Shown: one piece after another, positions 62,141 to 64,000 of the stretch
Layout: each line of letters starts with the position of its first letter
Position numbering within the stretch: the first letter of the stretch is position 1
Assembly (NCBI GenBank): GCA_964243985.1
Contig: CAXTHJ010000007.1
Location: forward strand, 1-64,000
Reading direction: 5' to 3'
Origin: CAIOYC01 sp964243985
GTDB taxonomy: Bacteria > Pseudomonadota > Alphaproteobacteria > Caulobacterales > Caulobacteraceae
Length of the DNA stretch: 64,000 bases
Notes under the pieces: generated by a model
Seen by the model: the letters and a program-made list of their open reading frames with translations, nothing else
Databases searched by the model: none
What the model was told of the DNA's origin: nothing
Position numbers and translations under genes: made by a program

Positions 62141-63268
62141 CTATTCCGCCGCCATTGCCTGCGCAGCTTGGGCGGAAAGCAGCGGCTCGATGATCTCGGC
62201 CGCGAGCCACCGCACGACGGGCGCGGCCACCCCATCGCCGATCACGTGCAACGCCTTGGTGGAGCCGGCGGGCAGGCGGTAGTCGTCGGGCAGGCCCATC
62301 AGCCGGGCGCCTTCGCGGGGAGTGAGCGGGCGGGTGCGCGCCTCGCCGCCCTTCACCACCACGATAAATTGGCGGGAGGACCCGCCGCCCGGGGTGCGCA
62401 GACATCCGGCCAACCCGTCGAAGCGCACCTCGGCGCGCTGGACCTTGTGACCGGTCTCAATCCTCGTGCGGCGGTAGATCGCCCCGACGGCCTGGCCCAC
62501 GTCCTTCATCGCGGCGAGCTTGGCCAGGTGCAGAGGCGAGGGCAGGACGAGCAGAGCGGCGGTCTTTTCAGGCGAATGCCACGAGACCCGATCGTCCGGC
62601 TCCAGCACGCTGGCGAGGTCGGCATTGCGGGCGGGCGGCGTGGGCGCGCTCCACCATATCCAGCGCGCTTTCAGCTCGTCCGGCAGCCGGCTGAAGGCGC
62701 TGGTCACGCGGACGCCGTGCAGGACGGGGTTCGGACGGCCCGGCGGCGCATCGGCCCGCGTGGCGATCACGAACATGCGGGGGCGGGACTGCGGCGTGAA
62801 CCAGGCGGCGTCGGCCTCCAGCGCGCCGAAGCGGTAGCCTTCACCCGCCAGCGCGCCGCAGAGGGCGGTGAAATCCTCGCCGCCGTGGGAGTTCAGGAGG
62901 CCGACCACGTTCTCGATCACCACGGCGCGGGGGGCGCGGCTTTCGCGGCCGAGGGCCTGCACCACGCGCCAGAACCCCCAGAACGCCGAGGACCGTGCGC
63001 CGGAAAGCCCCGCCCGATTGCCGGCGAGGCTGACGTCCTGGCAGGGCGAGGACGCCCAGGCCAGATCGGCAACGCCGGGAAGCTGATTGGCCCGCACACC
63101 CCAGACGTCGCCTACGAGGAGATCGCCGCCGCCCCAGTTCGCCCGATAGGTCTCCGCCTTCACCGCATCGAAATCGTTGGCGAACAGGCAGCGCCACCCC
63201 TCGCCCAGCCCCGCGCGCGCCATGCCGCCGCCGGCGAAGAATTCGTAGAAGGTGAAGGGCGCGCTCAC
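62141..63268 (-). CDS. Orphan DNA cytosine-5 methyltransferase
   Basis: Methylates C5 of cytosine in a DNA recognition word. The 375-residue protein holds motif I YEFFAGGGMARAGL (8-21), motif IV SSPCQDVS with nucleophile C76, motif VI ENV at 119-121, motif VIII QSRPR near 161 and a motif X variant HVIGDGVAAP. The region before motif IX (about 200-310) is the target recognition part. No endonuclease gene is nearby. Caulobacter has an orphan m5C enzyme in the same chromosomal half; whether this is its ortholog I cannot tell. Confidence 0.93.
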   Translation of the reverse strand: MSAPFTFYEFFAGGGMARAGLGEGWRCLFANDFDAVKAETYRANWGGGDLLVGDVWGVRANQLPGVADLAWASSPCQDVSLAGNRAGLSGARSSAFWGFWRVVQALGRESRAPRAVVIENVVGLLNSHGGEDFTALCGALAGEGYRFGALEADAAWFTPQSRPRMFVIATRADAPPGRPNPVLHGVRVTSAFSRLPDELKARWIWWSAPTPPARNADLASVLEPDDRVSWHSPEKTAALLVLPSPLHLAKLAAMKDVGQAVGAIYRRTRIETGHKVQRAEVRFDGLAGCLRTPGGGSSRQFIVVVKGGEARTRPLTPREGARLMGLPDDYRLPAGSTKALHVIGDGVAAPVVRWLAAEIIEPLLSAQAAQAMAAE

Positions 63269-63388
63269 GCGGTGAGGCTAGGATGATTTGGGCGGGGAGT
63301 GAAGGCGGCTAACCAAGGCGGCCAACGTGATCAGTCGGCTTAGGTCTGATAAGGTGTCGTCCTGAATCAAGATGACTTGGGAGGGGAA

Positions 63389-63613
63389 ATGTCTCTCATT
63401 CTCACATGGTTGAAATTGAGCATCCTGATGACCGCACTAGTGCTGGCGGTCATCTTCTTCTGCATGTCTCAACAGCAAGGCCTCCACGCCCCGAATTGGG
63501 ATGAACTCTGGCTTGCTTTGCCTCTACTCCTCAAAATATCGCCAATCGGCTTGGTTGGGTTCTTTCTAGGGCAGTGGTTTATTCACGCCACGAATGATAA
63601 TGACACCGAATAG
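63389..63613 (+). CDS. Small membrane protein, 74 aa
   Basis: A 74-residue protein with two hydrophobic helices (about 7-28, LSILMTALVLAVIFF, and 43-64, LALPLLLKISPIGLVGFF) joined by a short polar loop and ending in an acidic tail NDNDTE. ATG 63389 has a strong GAGGGG upstream. By eye it is less GC-rich than its neighbours. No family recognised. Located between the methyltransferase and the ferredoxin. Confidence 0.65.
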   Translation: MSLILTWLKLSILMTALVLAVIFFCMSQQQGLHAPNWDELWLALPLLLKISPIGLVGFFLGQWFIHATNDNDTE

Positions 63614-63678
63614 ATCAAGCATCGGGCGATCTCAGACAAGCCTGTGTGTAGCGGGTCCAAGCCGCCCCGATCAGCGCG

Positions 63679-63999
63679 CTAGTGCTGGCTCTCCGGCGTT
63701 GTCACTCTCAGCCCGTCCAGCGCGTCCGTCACCTTGATCTGGCACGACAGGCGGGAGTTGGGCTCGACGCCCTCGGCGAAGTCGAGCATGGATTCCTCCA
63801 TGGCCGAGGCGGTCCCCACCTTGTCCACCCACGCCGCATCCACGTAAACGTGGCAGGTGGCGCAGGCGCAGGCGCCGCCGCAGTCCGCGTCGATGCCGGG
63901 CACATTGTGCTTGATGGCGCCTTCCATGACTGTGAGGCCGGCCTTGACCTCGGTGGGGCGTTCGGTTCCGGCGTGGTCGATGTAGATGATGGTGGGCAT
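63679..63999 (-). CDS. fdx: 2Fe-2S ferredoxin, ISC/adrenodoxin type
   Basis: Electron carrier of 106 residues with the vertebrate-type cluster pattern: DCGGACACATCHVYV gives the first three cysteines (near 40, 45 or 46, and 49) and the fourth follows in LSCQIKV near 85. IDADCGG and the acidic DFAEG stretch match the ISC-linked ferredoxins. It starts with ATG one base from the right end of the window and is complete. Confidence 0.93.
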   Translation of the reverse strand: MPTIIYIDHAGTERPTEVKAGLTVMEGAIKHNVPGIDADCGGACACATCHVYVDAAWVDKVGTASAMEESMLDFAEGVEPNSRLSCQIKVTDALDGLRVTTPESQH

Positions 64000-64000
64000 G

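Noticed and set aside
62168..63286. Plus-strand open frame of 372 codons opposite the methyltransferase
   Set aside because: Shadow of a well-supported gene; low-complexity composition and no recognisable motif.

Overview
The window looks like 64 kb around the chromosomal replication origin of a GC-rich alphaproteobacterium of the Caulobacterales (Caulobacter/Phenylobacterium type). The main reason is gene order: ppsR, maf, aroE, coaE and dnaQ on one side of a non-coding gap and hemE, hemH, hemJ, rho, mnmE, mnmG, rsmG, parA and parB on the other is the arrangement I recall around Cori of Caulobacter. The gap holds two exact TTAA-N7-TTAA CtrA boxes, and two parS sites lie about 6 kb away. A zauP-zapA pair, ChvG/ChvI and a nitrogen-type PTS fit the same group. 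Genus level is a guess.

Layout. 1-850: nested palindrome and a small orphan gene. 0.85-9.3 kb: polA, a periplasmic thioredoxin-fold protein, and the succinate dehydrogenase operon sdhCDAB with an acyltransferase gene wedged between sdhA and sdhB. 9.4-14.3 kb: HxlR regulator divergent from a short-chain dehydrogenase, then ptsH, EIIA, hprK, chvG and chvI (PTS and envelope-stress control). 14.3-24 kb: a large unknown protein, pgk and gap, zauP, zapA, 6S RNA and fau, ymdB, yebC, trmB, a TetR regulator and small membrane proteins. 24-31 kb: dnaQ, coaE, aroE, maf, ppsR, the putative origin, then three haem genes. 31-38.8 kb: rho, mnmE, parS, mnmG, rsmG, parA, parB, rpmE. 38.8-43.2 kb: an accessory exopolysaccharide-type cluster (sugar transferase, Wzy/O-antigen-ligase-like protein, unknown membrane protein, transglutaminase-like lipoprotein) with the broken 3' end of an outer-membrane barrel gene touching tRNA-Ala(CGC). 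43.3-47.3 kb: yggT, HIT protein, ProXp-ala type deacylase, a thioredoxin-TPR chaperone, a LON-domain protein, a Trm112-like protein and a DUF971 protein. 46.8-54.4 kb: a minus-strand block tsaB, rimI, fur, miaB, phoH, ybeY, corC, lnt, xre in which most start codons overlap the preceding stop. 54.4-64 kb: nitroreductase, NifU-type scaffold, PagL-like deacylase, purA, a ferritin-like protein, ubiB, ubiE, cysK, an orphan cytosine-5 DNA methyltransferase, a small membrane protein and a 2Fe-2S ferredoxin.

Most of the window is conserved housekeeping DNA. The parts that deserve a second look are the origin and parS signals, a double-hairpin repeat lying inside the ybeY coding sequence and translated in frame, the acyltransferase inside the sdh operon, the polysaccharide island with its OMP relic, the nested palindrome at the left edge, and the 6S RNA locus. 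I did not find a clearly new defence or mobile system, a CRISPR array, an insertion sequence or a riboswitch that I could support.
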